This document shows, one piece after another, positions 5,133 to 5,979 of a stretch of 5,979 bases of DNA. The DNA is taken from positions 1-5,979 of the forward strand of contig JANMMT010000062.1 of assembly GCA_031373545.1 (NCBI GenBank), in the 5' to 3' direction. Under the pieces are notes generated by a model, which saw only the letters and a list, made by a program, of their open reading frames with translations, had not been told where the DNA came from and searched no databases. Source of the DNA: JADCCX01 sp031373545. GTDB lineage: Bacteria; Pseudomonadota; Alphaproteobacteria; Rhizobiales; Beijerinckiaceae. How positions within the stretch are numbered: position 1 is the stretch's first letter; the number at the start of each line of letters is the position of its first letter. The position numbers and the translations under genes are program-made.

Positions 5133-5979
5133 CCTGATCGAGATCAGCGATGATATCCGCCTTGTCTTCCAGGCCGATGGAAAGGCGCACAACTTCCGGG
5201 CCGGCACCCGCAATGCGGCGCTCGGCATCCGTCAGCTGGCGGTGCGTGGTGGAGGCGGGGTGGATGACGAGGCTGCGTGTGTCACCGATGTTGGCGAGGT
5301 GGCTGAACAGCCTAAGTTCCGACACCAGTTTCACACCCGCATCGTAACCGCCCTTGAGGCCGATGGTGAAGACCGCGCCTGCGCCCTTGGGCGTATAACG
5401 CTTGGCCAGATCATGATAGCGATCACCCGCAAGACCGGGATAGCTCACCCACTCGATGGCCTTGTGCTGGGCCAGATGCGTGGCGACAGCCTGCGCATTA
5501 TCACAGTGGCGCTGCATGCGCAGCGGCAGGGTCTCGATGCCGGTCAGGATCATGAAGGCGTTGAAGGGAGACAGCGCAGGCCCCAGATCGCGCAGGCCCA
5601 GCACGCGGCAGGCGATGGCAAAGGCAAAATTGCCGAAAGTCTCGCCCAGCACCATCTGCCCATATTCGGGCCGCGGCTTGGAGAGCGAGGGGTAGCGGCC
5701 GGACTTCATCCAGTCGAATGTGCCGCCATCCACGATCACGCCGCCGATGGAATTGCCATGCCCACCCAGAAATTTGGTGGCCGAATGCACCACGATGTGC
5801 GCGCCGTGCTCGAACGGGCGGATGAGATACGGCGTCGCCATGGTGTTGTCGACGATGAGCGGAATGCCCGCCTTGTTGGCAATCGCGGCGATGGCGGCAA
5901 TGTCCACCACCACACCGCCGGGGTTGGCGATGGATTCGATGAAGATCGCCTTGGTGCGCGGCGAAATCGCGGCTTCGAA
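5119..5979 (-). CDS. metY: O-acetylhomoserine aminocarboxypropyltransferase/sulfhydrylase MetY (5' end cut by window)
   Basis: The C-terminal 286 residues of a cytoplasmic PLP enzyme; roughly 140 N-terminal residues lie beyond the right edge, judged from the usual family length of about 430. It makes homocysteine from O-acetylhomoserine and sulfide, the direct sulfhydrylation route to methionine. In the visible part (numbered from the edge), D44 in LIVDNTMATP contacts the PLP ring nitrogen and K69 in HSATKFLGGHGNSIGG is the Schiff-base lysine (codon 5773-5775). FGNFAFAIACRVLGLRDLGPALSPFNAF (split across about residues 112-140), ETLPLRMQRH and GDTRSLVIHPASTTH are hallmarks of the rhizobial MetY type. 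The stop is TGA at 5119-5121, followed in frame by two more TGA codons in the tandem repeat. The next gene, 55 bp downstream on the same strand, is a more divergent member of the same family. The call is firm; only the N-terminus and its promoter are unseen. Confidence 0.93.
   Translation of the reverse strand, partial: FEAAISPRTKAIFIESIANPGGVVVDIAAIAAIANKAGIPLIVDNTMATPYLIRPFEHGAHIVVHSATKFLGGHGNSIGGVIVDGGTFDWMKSGRYPSLSKPRPEYGQMVLGETFGNFAFAIACRVLGLRDLGPALSPFNAFMILTGIETLPLRMQRHCDNAQAVATHLAQHKAIEWVSYPGLAGDRYHDLAKRYTPKGAGAVFTIGLKGGYDAGVKLVSELRLFSHLANIGDTRSLVIHPASTTHRQLTDAERRIAGAGPEVVRLSIGLEDKADIIADLDQALAI

Noticed and set aside
5064..5228. Possible N-terminal extension of the sulfhydrylase paralogue up to 5228
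   Set aside because: The extra 55 residues are encoded by the repeat array and the 3' end of metY out of frame, and family homology starts at the ATG at 5063.

Overview
This is a GC-rich (by eye 60-65% G+C), tightly packed chromosomal segment. It most likely comes from an alphaproteobacterium of the Rhizobiales/Hyphomicrobiales. Three things point there: a DUF2865 secreted protein, a family I know almost only from that order; a methionine-biosynthesis sulfhydrylase of the rhizobial MetY type; and a TRAP binding protein that reads like Rhodobacter TakP. No rRNA, tRNA, CRISPR array, insertion sequence, phage gene or integrase is visible, and no gene is frameshifted.

Layout, left to right. (1) Bases 1-1079, minus: a DUF2865 exported protein, cut by the left edge, with a probable TTG start. 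(2) Bases 1138-1593, minus: a MarR-family regulator. (3) Bases 1604-2617, minus: a fumarylacetoacetate hydrolase (FAH) family enzyme, 10 bp upstream of the MarR gene and probably translationally coupled to it. (4) Bases 2618-2713: a 96-bp divergent promoter region. (5) Bases 2714-3799, plus: a Tat-exported TRAP transporter binding protein of the alpha-keto-acid (TakP) type, with no DctQ or DctM permease gene beside it. (6) Bases 3789-5063, minus: a divergent O-acetylhomoserine sulfhydrylase paralogue, converging on the TRAP gene with an 11-bp overlap of coding ends. (7) Bases 5119-5979, minus: a canonical MetY, cut by the right edge. Three 15-bp tandem repeats run from its last codons into the gap before the paralogue.

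How the genes may work together. FAH plus MarR resembles a small self-regulated catabolic unit for the tail of tyrosine/homogentisate breakdown or a related acylpyruvate. The divergent keto-acid binding protein shares its control region and could feed the same pathway or sense its substrate; this is inference. The two MetY-like genes form a tandem pair for homocysteine synthesis by direct sulfhydrylation, and the downstream copy has changes at usually conserved active-site positions. DUF2865 is of unknown function.

I see mostly ordinary housekeeping and catabolic content and no convincing new multi-gene system. The points most worth a second look are the divergent MetY paralogue with Phe at the usual PLP-stacking Tyr position, the 15-bp repeat at the metY 3' end, and the orphan TakP-like protein facing FAH/MarR.
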